64,000 nt of DNA from Frankia sp. RB7 (lineage in GTDB: Bacteria; Pseudomonadota; Alphaproteobacteria; Rhizobiales; Xanthobacteraceae). The position numbers and the translations under genes are program-made. This document shows, one piece after another, positions 8,711 to 15,536 of the stretch. Under the pieces are notes generated by a model. That model saw nothing but the letters and a program-made list of their open reading frames with translations. It searched no databases and was not told where the DNA came from. Numbering within the stretch: the stretch's first letter is position 1; the number at the start of each line of letters is the position of its first letter. The stretch covers positions 62,001 through 126,000 of the forward strand of contig JAUEPE010000018.1 of assembly GCA_030403585.1 (NCBI GenBank). Reading direction: 5' to 3'.

Positions 8711-9118
8711 TCAGGCGCGTGCAGCTACCCCTGACCGTGCGTCGACCTCGCATGCTCCATCCACGCCCGGCGTGGCGAAGGCCCGCAACTCGCAGGTGCC
8801 GTCCCAGCCCGGCATGTGATCGAGGTGCAGTTGCATGAATTCCCTGGCCATGGCCAGGGCTTCTGCCTTGTCGCGCAGCTCGAAAATGGCGTAACCGCCG
8901 ACCACTTCCTTGGCCTCGATGAAGGGGCCATCGATGACGCTGAGCTCGCCGTCGACGATCCGCACCCGCGCGCCGGTCGCAAGCGGCATCAGGCCGCCAT
9001 TGTCGATCATCCGGCCGGCCTTGATTTCCCGCTCCGAAATCTTCTGCATGGCCTCCATCAACGCCGGGGTCGGGCCCTTCATCGGCTGGCTGGAGGTGAC
9101 GATGTACATGAAGCGCAT
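8711..9118 (-). CDS. DGPF/YCII-related protein, partner of ECF42 sigma factor
   Basis: 135 residues. It begins MRFMYIVTSSQPMKGP and contains IDGPFIEAKEVVGGYAIFELR, the DGPF signature of YCII-related proteins. These are small ferredoxin-like-fold proteins with conserved His/Asp residues and no firmly known reaction. In many bacteria they are encoded next to ECF42 sigma factors and are thought to belong to the regulon or signal path. The gene is first in a two-gene operon with the sigma factor, 31 bases apart. The ATG is preceded by CAGGAG. Confidence 0.9.
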   Translation of the reverse strand: MRFMYIVTSSQPMKGPTPALMEAMQKISEREIKAGRMIDNGGLMPLATGARVRIVDGELSVIDGPFIEAKEVVGGYAIFELRDKAEALAMAREFMQLHLDHMPGWDGTCELRAFATPGVDGACEVDARSGVAARA

Positions 9119-9256
9119 GCAAAACTCCTGTTGAGGCGAGACGCGGCCGGTTCGGCCGCGCGATCAGCTCGCTATTGGGATGACGATCCAGCCGGGGCCG
9201 GATCGACATGGAGACGGGAAAAATTGCGGGCAGAAATTACGGGGACCGGCGGGCGC

Positions 9257-9949
9257 CTACTGCCGCAGCATGATCAGGGGATCGGCCGCATCGGGAACCC
9301 GCCGCCATTGCGCGTTGTCGTCGGCCTCGAACTGCCAGACGTCGCCCGATTTCGACATCAGGATGATCTGGCCGCGCTCGAGCCGCCATTGCGTCGGGTT
9401 GAACTGCGTGATCGCGGCATCGCATTTCGGCTTGAGGAAGACCTGGAAATTGTCCTGATCGGCTTCCGTGTTGGTCAACGTCAATCCGCAGACCGGCTGG
9501 CCGTTGCTGCGCACCATCGCCCAGTCGCCAATCATCTGGTCCATCGACTTGGCCATCGAGCGGGCGGCGGCGAGGTCTTGCAGGATGTAGACGCCCTCGC
9601 CCTGCCGCAGCCCCTCGAAGATGCCGGCCTCGACCTCGGTGAAGTCGATCACGGATTCACCGGCCGCATCCTGCAAGCGGACGATGTCGAGACCTTTCAG
9701 GCTCCAGGCGACGATATCCTTGGTGAAGGGCAGCGCGGTCTTGCAGGCCGGCTCGAGCTCGAGCTTGAAACCCTGCGCCACCGGCTCGCCCTTGATCGTC
9801 ACGACGCAGGTCTTGCTGCGTTCGGTGGTCGAGAGCTCCCACTGCCCGACCATCTCCTTCTTCAGGGTCGTCGCATCCTGCGCACGGGCAGCGCCGATCG
9901 CGGCGACACAGGCCGCGATCAGCAAAGCAACGACCCGAAGAACTCTCAT
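9257..9949 (-). CDS. Exported AprI/Inh-like protein with two domains
   Basis: 230 residues with a signal peptide (LRVVALLIAACVAAIGAARAQ). Two related beta-barrel halves follow. Around 30-130 it reads KEMVGQWELSTTERSKTCVVTIKG and around 138-230 MIGDWAMVRSNGQPVCGLTL. Each has a GxW start and a Cys-containing second strand, as in AprI/Inh inhibitors of serralysin-type metalloproteases. No protease gene is in the window. The ATG overlaps the stop of the preceding dehydrogenase by one base (TGATG), so it is translationally coupled to the ABC transporter operon. That argues for a role tied to the transported compound rather than to a secreted protease. Confidence 0.75.
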   Translation of the reverse strand: MRVLRVVALLIAACVAAIGAARAQDATTLKKEMVGQWELSTTERSKTCVVTIKGEPVAQGFKLELEPACKTALPFTKDIVAWSLKGLDIVRLQDAAGESVIDFTEVEAGIFEGLRQGEGVYILQDLAAARSMAKSMDQMIGDWAMVRSNGQPVCGLTLTNTEADQDNFQVFLKPKCDAAITQFNPTQWRLERGQIILMSKSGDVWQFEADDNAQWRRVPDAADPLIMLRQ

Positions 9950-10938
9950 CAGCGCCCCTTGAACGGCGTTTCAGCAACCGGCGTCAGCGGAGCCTTGCCG
10001 GCAAACCAGGACTTGAGGTTGTCGACCACGAGCTGGTCCATGGCATTGCGCGTCACGACGGAGGCCGAGCCGATATGCGGCAACAGCACGACATTCTGCA
10101 TGGTCTTGAGCTCCTCCGGCACGCTGGGCTCGGCCGCGAACACGTCGAGACCGGCGGCGAGGATGGTGCCGGACTTCAGCGCCTGGACCAAGGCCTGCTC
10201 GTCGACCACAGAGCCGCGCGCGACGTTGACCAGCACGCCGCGCGGGCCGAGCGCCTTGAACACCTCTGCATTGATCATCTTGTTGGTGCTGGCACCGCCC
10301 GGCACGATGACCATCAGCGTGTCGACCGCCTTCGCCATCTCGATCAAATCGGGATAGTGCTTGTAGGACACGTCCTTGGACGGATTGCGCGAGTGATAGA
10401 CCACCGGCACCAGCGAGGCATCGAGCCGGCGCGCGATGGCCTGGCCGATCCGGCCCATGCCGACGATGCCGACCTTGCGGTCGCGCAGCGAGCCGACGCT
10501 GAGCGGATAGTTCTGCGTCTGCCAGAGGCCGGAGCGGACATAACGGTCGGCCTTGATGAATTCGCGCACGGTGGAGATCAGCAGGCCCATCGCGACGTCG
10601 GCGACCTCCTCGGTCAGCACGTCAGGCGTGTTGGTGACGATGATGTTGTGCTCGGCCGCGTATTTGGCGTCGATGTGGTCGTAGCCGACGCCGAAGCTCG
10701 CCACCATCTCGATCTTGGGCAATTGCGACAGCGAATCCTTGTCGGCGCGGACGGTGTGATAGGTCACCGCGACGCCGCGGATCTTGTCGCGGATCGCCGG
10801 CGTCAGTCGCTCGAGGTCGCCTCGCGTCTCGGCCTTGTGCACGAGGAAATGGTCGGAAAACCCGTTCTCGAGGATCGGCCGCACCGGCCCATAGATCAGA
10901 AGGTCGATCTTGTCGGACGAAATCGAACCGGTGGTCAT
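9949..10938 (-). CDS. D-isomer-specific 2-hydroxyacid dehydrogenase (NAD(P)-dependent)
   Basis: 329 residues. The Rossmann motif VGIVGMGRIGQAIARRL lies near 150-166. The catalytic set of the D-2-hydroxyacid dehydrogenase family is visible: an Arg in VNVARGSVVDEQAL, a Glu in the LDVFAAEPSVPEEL stretch and the His of LLPHIGSAS. It should reduce or oxidise a 2-oxo/2-hydroxy acid such as glyoxylate, hydroxypyruvate or a larger acid in the cytoplasm. The ATG overlaps the permease stop codon (TAATG). Position in the operon suggests it acts on the transporter's cargo or a product of it. Confidence 0.92.
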   Translation of the reverse strand: MTTGSISSDKIDLLIYGPVRPILENGFSDHFLVHKAETRGDLERLTPAIRDKIRGVAVTYHTVRADKDSLSQLPKIEMVASFGVGYDHIDAKYAAEHNIIVTNTPDVLTEEVADVAMGLLISTVREFIKADRYVRSGLWQTQNYPLSVGSLRDRKVGIVGMGRIGQAIARRLDASLVPVVYHSRNPSKDVSYKHYPDLIEMAKAVDTLMVIVPGGASTNKMINAEVFKALGPRGVLVNVARGSVVDEQALVQALKSGTILAAGLDVFAAEPSVPEELKTMQNVVLLPHIGSASVVTRNAMDQLVVDNLKSWFAGKAPLTPVAETPFKGR

Positions 10939-11756
10939 TAGTTGTCCTTTCCAAGCGCACTCTCGTGCCAGCGCCGTAAAACGAGGTGGGAAATTAGCGC
11001 CAGCACCCCATAGATGACAATCCCGGCCAGCGACAGCAAAAGCAGCGCTGCGAACATGCGGGGTATGTTCAATCGATAGCCGGATTCGGCGATCCTGTAG
11101 GCAAGGCCTGAGCCGGCGCCGGCCGTTCCCGCCGCGATCTCGGCCACGACCGCGCCGATCAGCGACAGGCCGCCGGCAATGCGCAGGCCGCCCAGAATAT
11201 AGGGCAGCGCTGCGGGCAGCTTCAGGAAGCGCAGGGTTTGCGGCGGCGAGGCGCCATAGAGCTGGAACAGGCCCGCGAGGTTGCGGTCGACCGAATTCAG
11301 CCCGAGCGTGGTGTTCGACAGCACCGGGAAAAAAGCGACGATGAAGGCGCAGACGACGACCGCGGTCTGCTGTTCCAGATAGATCAGCAACAGCGGCGCG
11401 ATCGCGATCACCGGCGTCACCTGGAGCCCAACCGCATAGGGGAACAGCGAATATTCCACCCATTTCGACTGGTTGAACAGCAGCGCCAGCGCGACGCCGC
11501 CGATGCTCGCGGCGGCAAAACCTTCCAGTGTGGTTAGAAGCGTGGTGACGAGCGATTGTGACAGCACCGCCCAGTCCTTGATGAGCGTCAGGAAGATGAC
11601 GGACGGCGCCGGCAGCACATAAGGGGGGATTTCCCGGATACGGACCACGAGCTCCCAGGCGGCAAGGCCGGCCGCGAACACGAGGACGGGCAGCACAAAG
11701 CGCATCGCGCGTTGCGCGCCGGACGGTCTGGTGGTGACGGCGGCTTGCGCGCTCAT
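10938..11756 (-). CDS. ABC transporter permease, nitrate/sulfonate/thiamine-precursor type
   Basis: 272 residues from the ATG at 11756, which overlaps the ATPase stop by four bases (ATGA). About six membrane segments are visible. The EAA-loop region is around LFQLYGASPPQTLRFLKLPAALPYILGGLRIAGGLSLIGAV, as in the SsuC/TauC/ThiX family of inner-membrane permeases. With the ATPase at 11753-12568 and the binding protein at 12772-13794 it makes a complete importer. The exact substrate cannot be read from the permease. Confidence 0.9.
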   Translation of the reverse strand: MSAQAAVTTRPSGAQRAMRFVLPVLVFAAGLAAWELVVRIREIPPYVLPAPSVIFLTLIKDWAVLSQSLVTTLLTTLEGFAAASIGGVALALLFNQSKWVEYSLFPYAVGLQVTPVIAIAPLLLIYLEQQTAVVVCAFIVAFFPVLSNTTLGLNSVDRNLAGLFQLYGASPPQTLRFLKLPAALPYILGGLRIAGGLSLIGAVVAEIAAGTAGAGSGLAYRIAESGYRLNIPRMFAALLLLSLAGIVIYGVLALISHLVLRRWHESALGKDN

Positions 11757-12568
11757 AGCATCGACTGCCCCGAATATGACGGCGCCAGCGCTGCCGAGAC
11801 TCGCCGGCAATAATCGGAATAGGCGGCTGAAGTACGAAACTCCTCACCGCGCGGTTCGACGGTCTCGATACGGATCTCGGCCTGGATGCGGCCCGGCCGC
11901 GCCGTCATGACCACGACGCGCTGCGACAGATAGACGGATTCGAACACCGAATGGGTGACGAAGATGACGGTCTTGCCAAGGCTGCGCCACAGCGCGAGCA
12001 GATCGTTGTTGAGGCGAAATCGCGTGATCTCGTCGAGCGCCGCGAACGGCTCATCCATTAAAAGGATATCCGGATTGGTGACGAGCGCGCGCGCCAGCGA
12101 CACCCGCATCTTCATGCCGCCGGACAATTCGCGTGGGAAGGCGTCGGCGAAATCGGCAAGACCGACGCTGGCCAGCACTGCATCGGCCCGCGACTGCCCT
12201 TCGACTTTCGGGACGCCGCCGAGCTTCAACGGCAGCCGCACGTTTTCGCGCACGCTGGTCCAGGGCATCAGGGTCGGCTCCTGGAACACGAAGCCGATAC
12301 CATGACCGATCTGCCCCACGCCTTCGTGACGGGACGTTCGCACCGTGCCTGATGACGCGGCGCTGAGCCCCGCAATCAGCCTCAGCGCCGTCGACTTGCC
12401 GCAGCCGGAGGGCCCGAGCAACGAGATGAACTCGCCCTTGCGCACCGTGAGGTCGAAGGGACCGAGCGCCATGACGCCATTGTCATAGGCCTTCGTCACG
12501 CCGCGCAGGCTGACGGCAAGCGCCGTCAGGCTGGCCTCGACCGTGGGCGAAGTTGGTCTCTCTACCAT
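11753..12568 (-). CDS. ABC transporter ATP-binding protein (SsuB/TauB/ThiZ type)
   Basis: 271 residues from the ATG at 12568. Walker A GPSGCGKST, a Q-loop in FVFQEPTLMPW, signature LSGGMKMR, Walker B ILLMDEPFAALD and the switch His in VIFVTHSVFES are all intact, so it should be a working ATPase at the inner face of the membrane. It belongs to the nitrate/sulfonate/taurine group by pairing and by length. It is separated from the upstream binding-protein gene by about 200 bases that hold a palindromic repeat, and is coupled to the permease by a 4-base overlap. Confidence 0.92.
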   Translation of the reverse strand: MVERPTSPTVEASLTALAVSLRGVTKAYDNGVMALGPFDLTVRKGEFISLLGPSGCGKSTALRLIAGLSAASSGTVRTSRHEGVGQIGHGIGFVFQEPTLMPWTSVRENVRLPLKLGGVPKVEGQSRADAVLASVGLADFADAFPRELSGGMKMRVSLARALVTNPDILLMDEPFAALDEITRFRLNNDLLALWRSLGKTVIFVTHSVFESVYLSQRVVVMTARPGRIQAEIRIETVEPRGEEFRTSAAYSDYCRRVSAALAPSYSGQSML

Positions 12569-12603
12569 TGAGCGTTGGACGTGAGTTGTTGAGCCGAACT
12601 GCC

Positions 12604-12733
12604 CACCTCTCCCCAACGGGGAGAGGTCGCGCCGAAGGCGCGGGTGAGGGGGATCAGGTTTCGCGCGAGACCAAAGCCCCTCACCCGGATCACGTCTAAC
12701 GACGTGATCCGACCTCTCCCTACGGGAGAGGTG
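12604..12733. repeat. Palindromic intergenic repeat between binding protein and ATPase genes
   Basis: About 130 bases bounded by complementary ends CACCTCTCCC and GGGAGAGGTG. Inside are further hairpins: CCTCTCCCC with GGGGAGAGG near 12606-12626, and GGATCACGTC with GACGTGATCC near 12687-12710. It occupies the gap between genes of one operon and encodes nothing visible. In the mRNA it would fold into strong stems just after the binding-protein gene. Confidence 0.8.
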
Positions 12734-12771
12734 AGGGACGCCGACACACCTTGGAACAGTCTCGACATGCG

Positions 12772-13794
12772 CTACGGCTTGGCGGGGCGCAGCTCGACAC
12801 CGACGCCCTTGTTGACGAAGCGCAGCGTGTAGGACTTGCGGAAGTCGAGATCGCCCTTCACGACGCCGGCCTTCACCATCTTGTTGAAGAACGAGCTGTA
12901 GCGATCGTCGCTCATCGCGCCGATGCCATTCTTCAAGGACTCGCCGGAATCGACGATGCCGTATTCCTTCATCTTGGCGACGGAGTAAGCGAGCAGATCG
13001 TCGGTCATCTCCGGATTGAGCTTCTTGATCATGGCATTGCCGGCGGAATTGTCGCCGTAGATGTAATTGTACCAGCCGATCATGGAGGCATCGACGAAGC
13101 GCTGCACCAGGTCCGCTTTCTTCTCGACCAGGTCGCGGCGGGTCTCGATCAGGGTCGAATAGGTGTTGAAGCCGGCATCGGCGAGCAGGATGACGTTGGG
13201 CTTGAAGCCGGCAGCCTTCTCGACGGCGAAGGGCTCGGAGGTGACGTAGCCCTGCATCGCGCTCTTGGGGTTGGCGATGAAGGGCTGCGGATTGAAATTA
13301 TAGGGGCGTACGTTCTTCTCGCTGAAACCGTATTCGGACTTCAGCCACTGGAAGTAGCTGCCCATGCCCTCCTTGGAGACGAACAGCGTCAGCGGCTTGA
13401 GCTCCTCGATCTTGGTGACCTTCGCATCCGGCTGCGTCAGCATCACCTGCGGGTCTTTCTGGAAGACCGCGGCAATGGTCACCACGGGGACGTTGTTGGC
13501 GACCGCATCGAACGACATCAGCGTGTTCGCGGCCATGAAGAAATCGAGCTTGCCGGCGATCAACAGCATCCGGTTGTTCTCGTTGGGCCCGCCCGGAACG
13601 ATGGTGACGTCGAGCCCATATTTCTTGTAGGTGCCGTCGGCGACCGCCTGGAAGAAGCCACCATGCTCGGCCTCGGCGACCCAATTGGTGCCGAAAGTGA
13701 CCTTGTCCAGGATTTCCGCGCGCGCCGGCAGGATCGACACGAAAGTGGCCAGCAGGCCTGCCGTTAACGCTCGCCGCAGATGGGAAGGGCTCAT
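12772..13794 (-). CDS. ABC transporter substrate-binding protein, NMT1/ThiY-like
   Basis: 340 residues from the ATG at 13794. A signal peptide (LRRALTAGLLATFVSILPARAE) precedes a periplasmic binding fold of the NMT1/THI5-like family: VTFGTNWVAEAEHGGFFQAVADGTYKKYGLDVTIVPGGP at the start, then KLDFFMAAN and VTSEPFAVEKAAGF. Homologues bind formylaminopyrimidine-type thiamine precursors, sulfonates, nitrate or aromatic acids. There is no TPP-riboswitch-like leader, which speaks against thiamine control. It is the first gene of a five-gene operon, divergent from a creatininase-family gene. Confidence 0.9.
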   Translation of the reverse strand: MSPSHLRRALTAGLLATFVSILPARAEILDKVTFGTNWVAEAEHGGFFQAVADGTYKKYGLDVTIVPGGPNENNRMLLIAGKLDFFMAANTLMSFDAVANNVPVVTIAAVFQKDPQVMLTQPDAKVTKIEELKPLTLFVSKEGMGSYFQWLKSEYGFSEKNVRPYNFNPQPFIANPKSAMQGYVTSEPFAVEKAAGFKPNVILLADAGFNTYSTLIETRRDLVEKKADLVQRFVDASMIGWYNYIYGDNSAGNAMIKKLNPEMTDDLLAYSVAKMKEYGIVDSGESLKNGIGAMSDDRYSSFFNKMVKAGVVKGDLDFRKSYTLRFVNKGVGVELRPAKP

Positions 13795-13858
13795 GATGGG
13801 ACTCCGTCGATCGTGTCTGGCCGATGCCAGACCAACGCGATAAAACCGCAAGACATTC

Positions 13859-13890
13859 GGGGACGCGAGCCGGCCAGGCCTCGCGTCCCC
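13859..13890. promoter_or_regulatory. Perfect 11-bp inverted repeat between divergent promoters
   Basis: GGGGACGCGAG and CTCGCGTCCCC are exact complements separated by ten bases. It lies in the 142-base gap between the binding-protein gene and the creatininase-family gene. In RNA it would be a very stable stem in the 5' leader of the leftward operon. No T-run follows on either strand, so it is not a plain terminator. It could be an operator for both genes or a leader structure. Confidence 0.55.
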
Positions 13891-13936
13891 TCCATAACAC
13901 CAAACTACGTGACAAATTCGGGCAAAGAAACCTCAG

Positions 13937-14743
13937 ATGACGCCTCCGCGCGACTGGACCGAGATCCGCTGGGCCGATGCGAACGCTGCGGACGTATCGC
14001 GCTGGATCGCGGTGCTGCCGCTGGCGGCGACCGAGCAGCACGGCCCGCATCTGCCGCTCGAGACCGACGTGCTGATCGCGGACGCCTATCTCGCGCGCGT
14101 GCGCGAGCTTTTGCCCGAAACCATGCCGGCCACTTTCCTGCCCGTTGAACGGATCGGCATTTCCACCGAGCATATCGATTATCCGGGCACGCAGACGCTG
14201 CCGAGCGAAGTGGCGCTGAAGAAGTGGACCGCAATCGGCGAGGAGGTCGCGCGACGCGGCTTGAAAAAGCTCGTCATCATCACCAGCCATGGCGGCAACA
14301 GCGCGGCGATGATGCTGGTGGCGCAGGATCTTCGCGCGCATCAAAAACTGTTCGCGGTGACGACGTCATGGTCGCGCCTGTCGGGCGCGGAAAAACTGTT
14401 CCCAGCCGATGAAGTACGCCACGGCATTCACGGCGGCGCGATCGAGACCTCGATCATGCTGGCGCGCTATCCGGAGCAGGTGCGTGCCAATGCGATCGCG
14501 GATTTTCCCGCGAGCAGCATCGCGATGGAAAAACAGTATCGCTGGCTCTCGACGCAGCGGCCCGCCCCCTTTGCCTGGCAGGCACAGGATCTCAACGCCA
14601 GCGGCGCCGTCGGCAACGCGACACTGGCCGTGATCGAGAAGGGCGAGCAGCTCGTCGACCAAGGCGCGCGCGCCTTTTGCGAGCTGCTGGCTGAGGTCGA
14701 TAACTTCGACGTGAACAGACTCGCCAAAGGCCCCCTCGGCTAG
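13937..14743 (+). CDS. Creatininase-family amidohydrolase
   Basis: 268 residues. The family motifs are all present: TEQHGPHLPLETD near 32-44 with Glu/His/Asp metal ligands, ITSHGGNSAAM near 115-125 and HGGAIETS near 164-171. Members are metal-dependent hydrolases of cyclic amides or of formamides (creatinine, 2-amino-5-formylamino compounds, 3-dehydro compounds of mycofactocin type). The gene is divergent from the ABC operon at 9257-13794, and co-location suggests the imported compound or a derivative is its substrate. The precise reaction is not deducible. Confidence 0.9.
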   Translation: MTPPRDWTEIRWADANAADVSRWIAVLPLAATEQHGPHLPLETDVLIADAYLARVRELLPETMPATFLPVERIGISTEHIDYPGTQTLPSEVALKKWTAIGEEVARRGLKKLVIITSHGGNSAAMMLVAQDLRAHQKLFAVTTSWSRLSGAEKLFPADEVRHGIHGGAIETSIMLARYPEQVRANAIADFPASSIAMEKQYRWLSTQRPAPFAWQAQDLNASGAVGNATLAVIEKGEQLVDQGARAFCELLAEVDNFDVNRLAKGPLG

Positions 14744-14881
14744 GCGCATCGAACTGAAATCATTCAGGAAAGAACTGGATTCCCAGGTCGCCTGAAGCGC
14801 TTTCGAACCGGTTTCGGCAAGCCTCCGTCCAATTGGGCACGCGGATCACAACGGACCGCCTCAACCCGGATGGAGTTTCAC

Positions 14882-15145
14882 ATGTCGATCAAGACCAAGA
14901 TTGCCGCCGTCGCTCTCGCTGCCCTTACCCTCACCGCTGGCGTCGCGTCCACCATTTCGACTGCTCAAGCCAAGCCGCTCGGCTGGGGCTTCGGTGTCGG
15001 CGCCGGTATCGCCACCGCCGCCATCGTCGGCACCGCGATCGCCGCCAGCAACCAGCCCTATTACAACGGCTATCACCGCTGCGGCTGGGTCGCCCAGTAC
15101 AACGCTTACGGCCAGTTCGTCGGCAACGTTCGTACTTGCTACTGA
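14882..15145 (+). CDS. Small exported protein, unknown function
   Basis: 87 residues from MSIKTKIAAVALAALTLTAG, a clear signal peptide with AQA cleavage near residue 30. An in-frame ATG four codons earlier is possible. The mature part has a Gly/Ala stretch (GWGFGVGAGIATAAIVGTAIAAS) and a Tyr/Cys-rich end (YYNGYHRCGW, NVRTCY). It resembles other short periplasmic proteins of rhizobia, including the glycine-zipper gene at 4761-5066. A strong terminator hairpin follows. Confidence 0.7.
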   Translation: MSIKTKIAAVALAALTLTAGVASTISTAQAKPLGWGFGVGAGIATAAIVGTAIAASNQPYYNGYHRCGWVAQYNAYGQFVGNVRTCY

Positions 15146-15221
15146 TTTGAGGCTCTGAGGCCGATCTTACGTGGATCCTGCGTCCGACACGGGCGCCTCA
15201 TCCACCCCGTGTCGTGCCCCC

Positions 15222-15263
15222 GACCCCGCCCGGCTGTCCCCCCGGGCGGGGTCACCCATTTTT
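15222..15263 (+). terminator. Rho-independent terminator
   Basis: A perfect 11-bp stem, GACCCCGCCCG with CGGGCGGGGTC, has a ten-base loop and is followed after five bases by five T residues. It lies 77 bases after the small exported protein gene and should end its transcript. Confidence 0.8.
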
Positions 15264-15536
15264 CGCACCGGGAATTTGTTGCAGTCCCGTCACATAACGA
15301 TGCGAACCATCCTCTGCGACATTCTGGACTAGTTGCTATTGCGAATTACTTGCAATAAGGTTCGCAACGAGCGCAGGGACTTGGCAAGATCTTGGCAAGA
15401 CCTTGGGGTGAAACGCATCGAACCGAGCTGGTCTCGTCCGGTCGCGTGAACAGCCAAGACCCTGATGACAGGAGCACCGCGAATCGGCAGGGATGTCGGG
15501 CGCGGTTGGGGCACAGTCGCGTCTGGGGGCATAGTT
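15264..15536. other. Intergenic leader region before the porin gene
   Basis: Together with the terminator this completes a gap of about 390 bases between 15146 and 15536. It probably holds the promoter and leader of the porin gene. There is an AT-richer stretch around 15325-15365 and a direct repeat of the type cttggcaagat near 15388-15405. If the porin began at the upstream ATG at 15465 the last 72 bases would be coding. I see no RNA gene or mobile element here. Confidence 0.4.

Noticed and set aside
10939..11847. N-terminal extension that would fuse a 303-residue stretch to the 2-hydroxyacid dehydrogenase
   Set aside because: This stretch is the out-of-frame reading of the permease gene. 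The dehydrogenase has its own ATG coupled to the permease stop.
13795..13936. Possible TPP riboswitch before the ThiY-like binding protein
   Set aside because: The conserved CUGAGA and ACCUGA-type elements are absent. Only a perfect hairpin is seen.
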